Source: Paragyromitra xinjiangensis (Eukaryota; Ascomycota; Pezizomycetes; Pezizales; Discinaceae). From it: DNA of 64,000 nucleotides. This document shows positions 24,285 through 36,203 of the stretch, piece after piece. The notes beneath the pieces were generated by a model, which had not been told where the DNA came from, ran no database searches, and was given only the letters and a program-made list of their open reading frames with translations. A program made the position numbers and the translations under genes. The first letter of the stretch is position 1. Every line of letters begins with the position of its first letter. The stretch covers positions 2,294,001 through 2,358,000 of the forward strand of contig JBCAMK010000002.1 in the NCBI GenBank assembly GCA_038503065.1. The letters are read 5' to 3'.

Positions 24285-26475
24285 TTAGGTATCAATATCC
24301 TTGCTTGCTAATGCAGTGGGTGTGGGGGTTTCCCCAACCTTGCGGGAATCCTCAAGTGCCTTCATCCTCTCAAGGATAGTCTTGATCATTTCGTTACCCA
24401 ACTTGATTGCCTCTGCAAATCTGGGGGCGAAGTATTCCTGTGGCTTCTCAAATCGTTTCCGGTACGAGTTGAAGTCGCCAAAACTAACCGCGTCACTCCA
24501 ACCCTGTTTTTTATCTGCATTAACGATCTATTCGATTGTGATCGCTAGCATTTCGGGGCGTACTCCGTTGCTCTGTGGGGGTGGCTTTTTCGTAGCAGCT
24601 GGGGGAAGTGTGGGGAGATAAGAACGGAGGTTTAATCTGGTTACGTACCCTTGCGGCAAAGGTAAACTCTAAATCATCCGATCGGAACGAGTCGTCATCA
24701 AGAGCGAATCTAATGCAGTCGTCCAGCAAATCTGGCTGGCGAAAAAGATACTCGGTTGCACCCAACCACAGCCGAAACAACTGTAAACATCATAGTGATC
24801 GTCGGATTAGTCTTTATTACTAAAGCAACCGTAGCACAGCCCCGCTGCACCTCAAAAATTAAGCTCAAAAAAGTAAAAACCTGGTAAGAGGGGCCTACAG
24901 GCGTGGAACAAATCATGTGATCGTATGGAACGATATTGCACTTCCACCAGCAATCCACCATACCGAGTAAACTTAAGTGGCTGTTCGGCTTCCGCTCAGA
25001 TTTCGGAACTCCACTGAGAGAAAATTGATCAAGGATCTCGTCCCTGAGTAGAAGCTCATCTTTCTGTTTTCCAAAGACAAATTCACCAGCAGTGCGAATG
25101 CGCGTTTCGAATTCGTTACGTTTACCCTCAAGGATGAGCTTGAAGAGCTCTGTCACCGAGCTTGCGTACTGCCGGATCTGGCGTTGGGCAGCAGGGTTCA
25201 AAATCGCAAGTCCTTTACGAGTGAAGTAATTACTTATTCATTCGCATACGTAGCGGGGGGGCGGAGTAGAAAGGAGCTCACCGGCATAAACGTGCCACTT
25301 GCTGCTGTAAATCCGTAATGTTACGTTGATCTTGATATTTTCTATACCGCTGCTCCATTTCGTCACTTCCCAGGGGAATTGGTTGTTTGCCGTCCAAGCG
25401 GTTCCCATGCTGCAAAACAGACGCAAGTAATTTATTGGTCAGCAAAAGCACTTTCCAACTTCGGGTAGAAGTGCACTTTGTGGTATTTGGAATTACATAT
25501 AGTATTTGGAATTGTGTACCTTAAAAATGCTGCATGTGTAACCGCTTGAGTATCGGCTGTGATACGGTCATGCTCCTCGGCGCTGAGATACACAAACTTA
25601 GACCCGAAGCAGGCAAGAATACGCTTAACCAATTGGAAACTAGCATCCGATGATCGATGCTTTATCAATACCTGCTTCCTCGATTTGCGAATTAATTTCC
25701 CCAATTATTAGGGAATAATTAAACCAGTCTAATGCAGGAAACACTGACCAACGGCTGACCACCGGGATCCACATTTGGGCCGTGTAAAGAGTGGCAAGAT
25801 ACAATCTCTACATCCTCTGGTAGATGTTTTTCGAAGGCTGCGATCTCAGGAGCTTTGCATGACGTTTGGCCACCTACTATTGCCCCGAGTTTTGTTGCTA
25901 CGAAGGAAATTGAAAGTAACCCTGTTAGATGGCTTTCTATGATGCCTTCCCCTTTCGCTTCACCAGTTTGCCATGGAAAGGGTTTGAGGCCACTCACAGG
26001 GTCCATAGGCAGCGACAACAGCGTCTATGAGCTCTGCCTCGACGCAGTAGATAATGTAGTCACTCAACCGCGAAACAAAATGGCCATTGCTGAATATCTG
26101 GATATTTTCAATCTCTCTAGAGTGTCAACCAATGTTCACTAGATGCCCTGAAAAAAAAATCGAACTCTTCCGGACAAATACTTATCCTAGCACCGAGTGG
26201 TATCTTCTCTTTTCTATTGGAGGGGCGAAATCGTATGGAGCTATCTACCTGAATATTCTTTTTTCAAGGACTCGAACTTATCTGCACGATCACAGGCGTT
26301 GACTCTAGAAAACTCTCAGCAACCTATCTATAGTAACAAGAATTGATCCAAATTGAACAAACCTCCAACCAGCACTAGCAAGCCGACGTGCATACATCCT
26401 CCCCATATCCCCCATCCCAATGATTCCAACGGACGTGTTCTCTTGCCGTACGGTAACATCCTTCGTGGGCGCCAT
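24285..26475 (-). CDS. TYR1: Prephenate dehydrogenase
   Basis: Nine exons (minus strand: 26363-26475, 26249-26304, 25998-26114, 25749-25897, 25520-25671, 25282-25409, 24899-25212, 24649-24780, 24285-24503) give 459 residues with phase kept throughout. The enzyme oxidises prephenate to 4-hydroxyphenylpyruvate with NADP in tyrosine synthesis, in the cytosol. The dinucleotide-binding loop GIIGMGDMG is at residues 17-25. Family-typical blocks follow: LGAIVGGQTSCKAPEIAAFE, CHSLHGPNVDP, FVYLSAEEHDRITADTQAVT, NNQFPWEV, RKPNSHLSLL. The MAPTKDV start is chosen because it directly precedes the NAD fold; upstream in-frame codons lack homology-like text. A CACGTG motif lies about 170 bp upstream (near 26655). 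Confidence 0.95.
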
Positions 26476-29117
26476 CGAATCGTAAAAAGTGGGAGACTCC
26501 GTCGGGGACGTGTCGTGGGTGTCTAGTCTGAATCTCGAAGGTGCAAATGCGAGTGATAGAGCTATAATTGAGCTGAAGGGAGATGGAGGAGATTCTCGTG
26601 TTGTGTCACCCAAACAGTGCGCTCGGGAAGAATGGCGGGGTCTGGGGCTGTCACGTGGTGAGGCTGAAATGTTAGTCTGGGCGGTTTTGTCTCAACCTCC
26701 AGAAGCCAAATACGCACGACATCACAGTTAGTCACTCGCTCAAACTTCCCCTATTATGGAATCAAAGAACATCTCCAACCCAGATCATACTACACGCGTA
26801 GCGCTCGCGGTTATTGAGCTAGCACAAGATAATCTCGGCAAACTGTTGAATCTCCACTGATAGCAACTTGAGTAGTCTCAAATCACTCGACATAGCATTC
26901 ATTCCTGAAAAGGTGATGAAAGCTCTCATCTGTGGTGGCCGTGGCTATATGTCCCGATTACTATTTTATGCGTATGATCCCAATTTCTAACGCATTTTTG
27001 GTCCTTCAACCTAGCTCTCAAGTTTAAATTTCTACTTATTCTCCGCTTCGTCGATAAACCTGCCAGGGCAACCACGAGACCACCCCCATATCTGGGCATA
27101 ATCTGACAACCGGTATACAGGGAAATCACACCTCCTACCTGTATCGTGCTATCTTCCCCGTCCGACGAGAATCCCGACCACGTGATCGCTCAGCGAAGGC
27201 AATCCCAAAGCCCAATAGCGAAAGGCTCACCCTAGAAAACCTTCTTATCTAGAGGAATGTTTGATTCAGGATGGGGTCAGGGCCGAGGAACTGCATCAGA
27301 CACCCTTTTCAGACAATCCGATCATTTCCGGCGTTGCATACATGGTTGGTTACAACTGTCGCCAAGACACATCCTCCAAATCAACACAGTCGCGTGGTTA
27401 TCCCTCGGTCTCTTCGATTGATCAAGTTCCGCGGAGAGCAAAGGAGGCTGAATACCTTACTGAGCTCTTCGGTCCATGTTTGTTTCTCGCGGCTATTCAA
27501 GAGAATATTCAAGTTGAACACTGGACTAGGTTGGTCTTGGAATGTAACCTACATAAAAACGAAGCCGATACTCACACGCAACCTGCTACCCCTCCGGAAG
27601 CTATTTAGTTGGCGCGTAAAATAGTTGAGAAGTCGCTCGCATAGGAGTGGGTGGAAGCGCCTCGCGCAGAGCGTGCCACATGTATCCCCGCCATCGAATT
27701 CCTTAACCAGTACCACAGGAACTGGCCTACATGTGGTTATGGCACGAACGTGGGTTTATATACATACATGTAATATTAGCTACTATGAACTACATGTAAC
27801 GATTCAAGAATGCTCAGGATATACCGAAGGCTTGGAAATACGTATATATATGTTCACACAAACACCAAAAGAAACCCGTCAAGCCCTGAAATAGACCAAG
27901 AAACACGACTCTCTCCAAGCCAGCCATGAAAAAAATCACCCATTTTATCCACCATCAGGTATTCATCAGAGCTCATTGCAGAGGTTATCTACTATCTTAG
28001 TTTTTGTAAACACCCAAATACTTCTCAATCACCGACATAGTCTAATATTGACAACTCTACTCTACTGTCTCACTCATCTATAATATCCATTTCCCCCGGA
28101 TTCATGCCCCAATATCCACCCTTTAAATGTAATTCCGAAACCACAAACACAGTATCCCTTCCTCGATAATAAAAAGGGTTAGGCACCCAAGGACCTTACC
28201 TCGATCGTGACAAGAACAAGATTCGTACGATGGCATTAAGACACGACAAAGACCCGAACCCACGAAAAAGCCAGTTGAACTCTTTCAAAACTTAATATCC
28301 CAGAAAGGACCCAATCCCGTATGCATGGTCGCGAGACGAGCCCAGGGGGATGCAAATGAACCATGGGTAACGGCATCTTGAACACGGAAACCGATCACGA
28401 GTACCTAAAGGTAAGGGGCGGGAAACTAGACGTTAAAACTGCAACAAGAATACCTCCGGGTTGAGCCCATAAAACCACGAGCCAAGAACCCTCTGCATAT
28501 TGGACCTCCTGCCTCATACGATATCACTCGGGAATATATGCTGTCGAACGTGATTTTGTCTGGTCTTATCTCCAGAGGAGCGAACTAAGGACAAAAAATC
28601 AGAAGTTTCTATTCCCCAATATTATTTTATTTGATAGAGCAAAAAAGCCCCTCCGACATTGCACTCCACAAACGATCACTCGTATTACTACACCAAAAGC
28701 CCCACCAAAAATCTGTTCTTCGCCGAAATTATTGTAGGTTCCTAATTGCCTCCAAGAATCAGGGTCCTTTAGAGCTTCTGGGGTGTGTTTGAATCACCTA
28801 GGCCCAATTTACAATATCGAATGAACAAATCGCCAAAAATTTATGAAGAAATTACTTATGAATTATGACCATAGTAACTAAATATGCCCATTCCGCCCCC
28901 AACCCCCTAAGGAAAAAACAACTCCTGGTATATGGCAAAAATGCAACCCCAACCGTTGTCCCCTCCTTGTCCCCAAAAACCCCGGCCATCATCGCAAGAA
29001 ACATAGAAACATGATTGCATCGAAAGCAAACCCCCAGATCATCCGATTCATTAGTCCCTTTATACATGTTGCTTCTCCACCTTCTCAGTATCTTAACCCA
29101 AGCACCAAGCATCAAGC
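26476..29117. other. Spacer upstream of TYR1 and downstream of ISN1, about 2.6 kb
   Basis: No gene supported. The TYR1-proximal side has CACGTG near 26655. TACATGTA occurs at 27765 and 27791, 26 bp apart, with the near matches TACATGTG at 27728 and CACATGTA at 27677. The 27.9-29.1 kb part is A/C-rich on the plus strand with many stops. Confidence 0.55.
27765..27798. repeat. Paired TACATGTA palindromes
   Basis: Exact copies at 27765-27772 and 27791-27798, 26 bp start to start, in gene-free DNA. Part of the 18-copy set described in the findings. Confidence 0.7.
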
Positions 29118-30640
29118 TCAAGCGTCAGGCATTCCATTCTCCAACAGTCCCATCAACTCGTCTAAACTAGACACCGTCTCCGCCGGACTTGCAACCCACA
29201 CTGTCGTCCCCGCCATCCTCGCCTTAAAGTCATTATGTCCAGCGCTTAGGAACTGATCCCCAATATGCAAAGTCTCACTCCCTCCCACTCCGCCAAAGAA
29301 CCTCTGACAACACAGTACCCCTAACCTCTTATCGCCAATATCCACAAACACGTCATTCCCACCATTAAATGCACAGAATGGAAGACGTCGCCCAACTTCT
29401 GACAACTCCAGTGTCTTCTGTGCAACTAACACCGCCTCCTCAAGCTGCTCCCGTTCAAATTTAAATCCAGGCTCCAGCGGGATGATCCCGACAGCTCGCT
29501 CCTTACGCAAAACGGTCGCACGAAGTGACATAGTGTTGATGCTCTCCCGTAGCGCAGATTCAGCGATGTCAAGAAGTTTTTGTATATCTTCCTCTGTCCA
29601 TAGTTGCATCTCGTCGAGCGCCCAGATCTCACGCGACACCGGTGCAAGTAGCGTCTCGGACTCGTGGGAGAACTTGAAGAGGTAGCTCGACTCGCCACCA
29701 AGAATGATCAAATTTGAGCGCTGCGCAGAGGTGAGGAGTGGGGAGGTGTTGATCGCATGGAGGAGGCCGAGTAGGCGTTCTTTGTACCTAATTGAGTCGG
29801 TATAACCAGCTGCGGTGACAATACCAATACAGAGGCCTCTGGCCATGAGTTTGATGATGCGAGTGATTACCGGATTGGTTGGAGTGAGACATTGGCCATC
29901 GTCGTAGAGAGTGACGTCTCCGTCGAATGTGATGAGCTTGAGGGGGCTGTTGCGGGTGGTTAGGGACATGATCTGGGCTGTGTTGAGGGTGAGACGAATA
30001 TCATTGAAGGATGGGGCAACAAAACGTCGGAAGGAGATTGCTCGTCGAGCATCCTGGTATACGAAAGCCTTTTCGAGGAGAAGTGGAGTGAAGAAAGTAC
30101 CAACAGAGGGAACAAGGAAACGGAGTTTAGAACGTTCGGGGGTGCCTGCACGCTCATGGTTGACTAAGGGATTGGTTAGTTAATGTCTTGAATTACAAGA
30201 AAATTAGGTATATGAAAAGAGAGAGAGAGAGAGTTACTATGGTCATTGATGAGCTCTTCGACATCTTTCATGATTTCACGGTAGCGGCGACGGGCCTCAA
30301 TGGCCATATCCGGGAGTGAGGCATCACCGGCTACAGCAGTGGGCTGGGAGTGGAGAACAAACGGAACGGCGAGGAGACCTTTGATGAACTCGATAAGAGC
30401 ATCACGACGATGGGCCTAGGGGACGAGGAATTAGTATGACGAAATGCAAAAAAGAACGTACGAGATGGCATGATTTCGATGGACTTGAGACATCGATGTT
30501 CACGGAAGATGAAGCCGTACCTTGAGAGCATATTCGACTCGGTATCTAGAGGGAAGGGGACGGTCAGCCATGTCGAGAGAATACGAATACGAAAGAGAGA
30601 TAGCAGAAGAGTGAGGCTCTGTCTCTTACCTGGTCGTCAT
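29118..30640 (-). CDS. ISN1: IMP-specific 5'-nucleotidase
   Basis: Four exons (minus strand: 30630-30640, 30521-30545, 30238-30415, 29118-30163) give 419 residues, close to yeast Isn1 (about 450). The enzyme dephosphorylates IMP to inosine in purine salvage. The HAD-type nucleophile block FDGDVTLYDDG (D152, D154) and the late acidic block GDQFLSAGHND (about 373-383) are visible, along with the fungal Isn1 text LVPSVGTFFTPLLLEKAF. The first two exons are tiny (11 and 25 nt); they give MTTRYRVEYALKAHRRD, which matches the conserved start, so they are trusted. The gene is divergent from ERG6 with about 1 kb between starts. An AG dinucleotide run lies in its third intron near 30217-30233. Confidence 0.93.
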
Positions 30641-31619
30641 TTTGATTGGGCTAGTGCTACGATACGGGCTGTGATGACGAGGGTGGACTGAGAGGAGGGG
30701 AAGGGTCAATTCAGGAACCAGGAACCAGCAGCTTAATGGGATTATTTGTAGTATGAAGTCTCTTGCTAGATATTCCACAATCCTCGAGTTGTAGCAGTAG
30801 ACTATCTAGACAGACCTTCCGAACAGCAGAAGGGAAAGGTGTCCAAGTTAAATAGGTGACAGGCACTACTGAGAGAGCTTCCCTATCTAACCAACTACTT
30901 ACTCCCGCGGGCCCATGCAGCTTCCTGTGTAGGTGAAGTGTATGTAAGTAGTGCTATCTAAAGCCTGGCCAGATGATGGATGCCCAATACGGAGACGGGC
31001 CTATGACAGCTCAAAGTCCACGATGCAGGGCGCACGGCACAGGCCCGACTCGTTACTGCTGTTTACCTCCGGGAAACTGAAGGGACCCGCCCGAGACCTG
31101 ATTCGCGAGAGACGCGTTGCTCATTTGATCACGCGACAGGCTCTCGTCTCCAAGGCCAGCTTGAATACCTAGCAGAAAGCAACCTACAGCTATGTTTCAC
31201 GTGCATTCGGGATTATTTCGCTTAGTCACCTTTTATACGCGACGGCATCTTTCGTCGTGTTCGAATTCGCATGCGGATATGCGAGAGAGTGAAGCAGGGG
31301 GCCTAAGAGATTCCTCACCCCCGTTTGGCTGGAATCTCAATTAGGAGAGCAAATCTTGGCATCGGATAAAGGAGTTTCCATCAAAATATTTTGGAGCTTT
31401 GCCGAAATCATCGATATTTTATTTAGTTGCCTTCCACCACGTACTTCACCCCCTTTACGTGGTGTCCTTTTAAACTTGTTCAGCGTCCGCTCTTTCTTCT
31501 ACTCTTTCGTTCTTCACTCCCCCCATCAACCACTACTACACTACTCACTCTACATCCTTCGTTTCTCTCCTTCTCTTTGAGAGTCAATACTACTTTAATA
31601 CTTTTCTATATCACTCACA
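30641..31619. promoter_or_regulatory. Shared upstream region of ISN1 and ERG6
   Basis: 979 bp between divergent starts. The ERG6-proximal 200 bp are C/T-rich (a pyrimidine-rich leader ending CACTCACA before the ATG). A TTCACGTGC motif sits near 31196. I see no clear sterol-response element. Confidence 0.5.
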
Positions 31620-32998
31620 ATGGGTCCTGCTAAACTCGAGAGCCAAGATCGCAGCCGTGATGCTGCATTCAACAAGGCTATGCATGGAAAGTCCTCCGAG
31701 GAGAAGACTGCTTTCATGGCCATGATGAAGAAGGACAAGGCTGCTCAGAGTGCTGCTGTCGATGAATATTTCAAGTTCTGGGATGGGAAGGGCGCTGGTC
31801 AGGAGACTGAGGCAGACATGAAGGTTTATTTTCTTCAAAAAATACTTTCTCGAATTCGACTCAATTGCTAACCAACGCTCCAGGAACGTGTTGAAAGCTA
31901 TGCCACGTTAACGAGACAGTACGTTTTTTTCCAAAATGTGGAAAACAAATTAAGGGGGTATTTCTAACACGTGGTTCTCAATAGTTATTACAACCTTGCA
32001 ACAGATCTCTATGAGAACGGTTGGGGCCAATCTTTCCACTTTTGTCGCTTTTACAAGGGCGAGCCCTTCTACCAGGCCATTGCCCGCCATGAACACTACC
32101 TTGCACACATGATGGGTCTCCGGGACGGCATGACCGTTCTTGATGTTGGTTGTGGTGTCGGTGGTCCCGCTAGGGAGATCTCTAGGTTTTCTGGTGTCAA
32201 CATTGTTGGTTTGAACAACAACGATTACCAGATTGACCGAGCGACAAACTACGCTAAGCTCGGTGGACTTGCACACAAACACAAATTTGTCAAGGGCGAC
32301 TTTATGCAGATGGATTTCGAGCCCAACTCTTTCGATGCTGTGTAAGCCTTCCCTCGTCCGACCTTGCAGTCTCCTAACCAAAGACTAATTGCTTGAGTAG
32401 CTATGCTATTGAAGCCACTGTCCACGCTCCTTCCCTCGAGGGTGTCTATGGACAGATCTTCAAAGTCCTCAAGCCTGGTGGTGTGTTTGGTGTGTACGAA
32501 TGGCTCATGACTGACGACTACGACGCGACGAACTCCCGCCACCGTGAGATCTGCCATGGTATCGAGGTTGGTGATGGTATTTCTCAGATGGTCAAGATCT
32601 CTGAGGCTCTCCGTGCTATTAAGGCATGCGGGTTCGAGCTCGAGTTCCATGAGGATCTTGCACAGAGGGGCGATGAGGTCCCATGGTGGTACCCTCTTGG
32701 TATATCTCCTCAGACGTGAAGGTTAATGAGCATATTACTAATGCTGTGTGTAGCCGGTGAACTGAAACATATCCGCTCCGTCGGCGATTTCCTAACTGTC
32801 CTGCGAATGACTAAGGTCGGTCGTGGTGCTGTGCATAAGCTGATTGGTGGTCTGGAGACGGTCGGTATTGCGCCAGCTGGTACACAAAAGACTGCTCATG
32901 CGCTTGCATTGGCTGCCGACTCGCTAGTTGCTGGCGCGAAGGAGAATCTGTTTACGCCTATGTATATGATGGTCGCCAGGAAACCCTTGAACGCTTAA
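31620..32998 (+). CDS. ERG6: Sterol 24-C-methyltransferase
   Basis: Five exons (31620-31823, 31884-31918, 31985-32341, 32401-32699, 32754-32998) give 379 residues, the usual Erg6 length. It transfers methyl from S-adenosylmethionine to C24 of zymosterol (or lanosterol in many filamentous fungi) in ergosterol synthesis, at ER or lipid droplets. SAM motif I is [15 protein letters not shown] (from residue 131). The sterol-binding signature reads [10 protein letters not shown] (200-209), with Val206 where most fungal enzymes have Cys (YAIEATCHAP). The region-III text [12 protein letters not shown] and a C-terminal sterol methyltransferase domain follow. Confidence 0.97.
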
Positions 32999-34101
32999 GT
33001 TGATGGATTTTGGTGATGGAATATGGGAATCGGGTGTTTAAGGGAAAAGTAATATATACTTGCATCTAGCTACGTAATACGGTGTAATAATTTTATGGTC
33101 TGGGTTTTTCTTGTATGTATTATTTTTATCTTTATGGTGAAATTTGGAATTGAATTATTAGAACTTGAGAACTCCGTTTCCTAGGGCGAGTATAAGTGAT
33201 TGAGTTGTTTGCGTGATTGTCCATCAGGGAATTGGGATTTGTGGTATCCACTCCGAAGTCTCGAGGGTATTTCGCCACTGAGGACTGCTGGTTATCTCGT
33301 TTCTCTGGCATCAACGACCTGGATGAAGTTGACGCCTGTTGACGAAACTGCAGCGCTAGATCACTAATTCTAGCCAATGGGTTAGAACTCCCCTGCGAGT
33401 TCGCCCCCAGAGGTCATTATTTACTACTATCGAAGATAAAAACCGGTGAAATACAGTGTGATGATGGAAAAGAATGAGATAATTGGCATCTAACTTTGTA
33501 AAACAAGATAAAATAATGGAAAAGACATCTGTAGTTTGTCTCGAACCAAACCCAATTAGGCTTAGTGTGTTTCTTGTGAACATAGAGCCCCAGAGGTTGG
33601 TTCGAGACAAATCTGTAGCCACTTAATTTACACCAAGGGTTTGGAGGAGGGGTGGTGGGGGTTGAAGGGTGGTTAGGGTTTTCTTAGGCGAATCCCGAGT
33701 GACAGTTGTGACGGAAGTCGTTATCACCGTGTTGATAGGAACTGTATGAATTGATTCTAGGCAACCTTTTTACCATATTGTGTTTGGTGTTGATCGTATT
33801 CCTAAGGGGCCTTTTTTTCTGTAAGAGCAGTCTTGGGATTGGCATGATTCGTCCAGTCTTATGGAAAGGCTACATTAAAGAATTACACGTGGCTTCTGAA
33901 AGGCAAGCTGCAATAGCATTGAGTACGGCGAAACAACATAACCCCCTTTAATTGAACCATGACCGTTCTATATGTCATAAGGATCGTAAGTAAAAACTTT
34001 TGGTTACCCCCTACACCTACACCCCCTACAGCCAGTATACAAGAACAAAGAAAACAAAGTCCATCGGTCTATGTATATAGCCTCCCCTTCCCAAACACCG
34101 T
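32999..34101. other. Convergent 3' spacer between ERG6 and ZUO1, about 1.1 kb
   Basis: AT-rich 3' region of both genes. It holds a telobox-like GGTTAGGGTTTTC (33671-33683). No gene supported. Confidence 0.55.
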
Positions 34102-35614
34102 TTACGCAGGTGCAAAAAACTTCAAATCTGCTGCCTTAATCAGACCCTTGCTAGCCATCTCACTCGCCTGCGCAATATACGCGCTCTTTACCGCATCTGC
34201 GCTTTTGTTGGATTCTAGCTTCTTCGCGAACACACCAAGGTCCTCGTTATCAATCTTTGCAATAATCAGATCAACGTCGGAAAGAATCTTGTCAATAACA
34301 TCAGGTGCAGCGTCTCCAGAGGCGAAGTAGTTTGAATCCTTGACAGATCCCTTGAGCACACGTCTGTTCTTCTTAACCGCGTTCTTGGCCGCTTCCTTCG
34401 CCTTCTTTGAGTCAGCTTTCGATGCCTTGGCTGCAGCTTCTTCCTCCTCCTTGCGTTTCTTATCTTCCTCGGCCTTGATGCGTGCTTCCTCCGCAGCGCG
34501 CTTCTCCTCCGCCTCACGAGCATCACGCTTCGCGTTCCGTTGTTTCTTCTCTGCGTCCTTGAACGCCTTGATGCGGGTGTCTAGGCCTAAACAATCGTCC
34601 ACCAACTTCCGTAGACGTGCGGTATCCTCCGTCTTTCTTTTTGCACGAGAAGCTTTATTCTTGCGCTCAACAAATCGCTTCTGATCACGGTTTTCGTTAT
34701 CGTCGGGGACATCCTCATCGAGGTATTCGAAGGTACGCCACGAGTCGAAGTTGTACCAGAAGTTGTAGAATTCCTCAACTTCTTCCTTAGCGGATTTTTC
34801 GTCGCCAAATTTAGGCACTGGCTGTTTCTTGGAGAAGCGTGCCTCGGACTCGAAGACGGCAGCCCACAGCTTGAAGAAGTTGCCTCTCGCCTTTTTAGAG
34901 GGGGGATCGCGGTTGGCACCTTCGTCGACGGAGTCAAATTGGCGGCGTTTGACGGAGTCAGAGAGAACCTCCATGGCTGAATGGGTATTAGTGACTATCG
35001 GTGATAACTAGGTAGGAGATAGCAACATACCTTTTTGGATACACTTGAAGAAAGAATCATCTTCGGTGGCTCCGCTGGCAGCCTTCTTATCAGGGTGGTG
35101 CTTGAGGACCTTCTTGCGATGGGCTTTCTTGATCTGTTCGTCGGTGGCCTTGTAACGGTATTTGGAAAGACCAAGGACGGCGTAGTGGTCTTGGTTCTGT
35201 TTTAGAACAAAATCGAGTTAGTTCCTCAGTTCTTAGTGTTCAGAGGATCTTTTCCGTCACATACCTTCCAGTCCTTGGGATCTCTCTGCAAGAGAAGAGG
35301 AGACTCTGCCTCACTAATCTCGCCAGCGTCGTCGTCCTCGACGTTTTTCACATTCTGGGAAGCCTGGATACGGTCATCCTCGGAGAAGGTACGTGAGTGG
35401 CGCTTCTGTGGAATTTGTTAGCGATTTGATAAAAATTTAAATTGGGTGTTGGATGAGAAAATACTCTTCGGGCATGGGCAAGGAAATGAGGCCCAACAGG
35501 CTCGAGTTTTCGGTGTACTGAAGTGGAGAGCGGGGCATGGGCGATAAAGTTCGACTCAGCAGACCAGCCCTCAGGAAGGGTAGGCAGCGGCTTCAGTGAT
35601 TTGGCTGAGGCCAT
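34102..35614 (-). CDS. ZUO1: Zuotin, ribosome-associated J-protein
   Basis: Four exons (minus strand: 35465-35614, 35265-35405, 35031-35196, 34102-34976) give 443 residues. Zuotin with Ssz1 forms the ribosome-associated complex that stimulates Ssb Hsp70 on nascent chains. A J domain starts at [20 protein letters not shown] (residue 98), with HPD at 131-133. The ZHD text [20 protein letters not shown] and [19 protein letters not shown] follows, then a long charged Lys/Glu/Ala coiled region that contacts rRNA, and a C-terminal helical bundle ending LKFFAPA. The ATG at 35614 begins the conserved N-terminal segment (LPTLPEGW). Transcribed divergently from the phosphoesterase gene. Confidence 0.96.
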
Positions 35615-36203
35615 TGTGGTAGTGTTGGTGGGGTGGAGCTGAACAGAGGGTGGTAATGGTGGGGTGTACAGAAATATTAGAGTTGAAGAGAACAGACAAA
35701 AAGACGAGGGGTTGTTGCGGGCAAAAGAAATAAAAATCTTAAGTGTGGAGTGTTGGTGTGGCTGGCTACTGTGGCTGTGGGGTGTTCAAATTTGCAAAAA
35801 ACCGAAAGGCTGTCGGTGGACCGGCTTCGGCGTATTCGAACTTATCTCTTGCCTTTTACCAGAGATAACCATGCGTGCGAGCACTACCGGTCCCTATATA
35901 ATCTTTGGAAACACTCAGCGAAAGCAACATGAGTTCAAATCATGCTTCTTTCACTTTTATTTTGGTTTTTTGGACTCGGCTAGCGCGTCTTGGCGATTCT
36001 AGGAGCTAACCGATATATTATGCCGGTACCTTTATGCACGAAATGCCGCTGTTGTTTCGGGGCATCCGATTCAGCTTGTTCCTGTCCTCTGTGATCTACA
36101 GACCAGAGCTGAGACTGGGGCCTGGATTATATAGGGTCTGACAATCCAACCTCTCCAGGAGAACTCCATTTTCTCTCTTACACGCAACTCAACTCAAGTC
36201 GCC
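35615..36203. promoter_or_regulatory. Shared upstream region of ZUO1 and the phosphoesterase gene
   Basis: 589 bp between divergent starts. A GATTATATAGGG TATA-like element lies near 36124-36135, about 75 bp before the phosphoesterase ATG. No other named motif recognised. Confidence 0.45.

Noticed and set aside
34340..34684. 114-codon plus-strand frame opposite ZUO1.
   Set aside because: Shadow of the Lys/Glu/Ala-rich region of zuotin; composition follows from the opposite strand.
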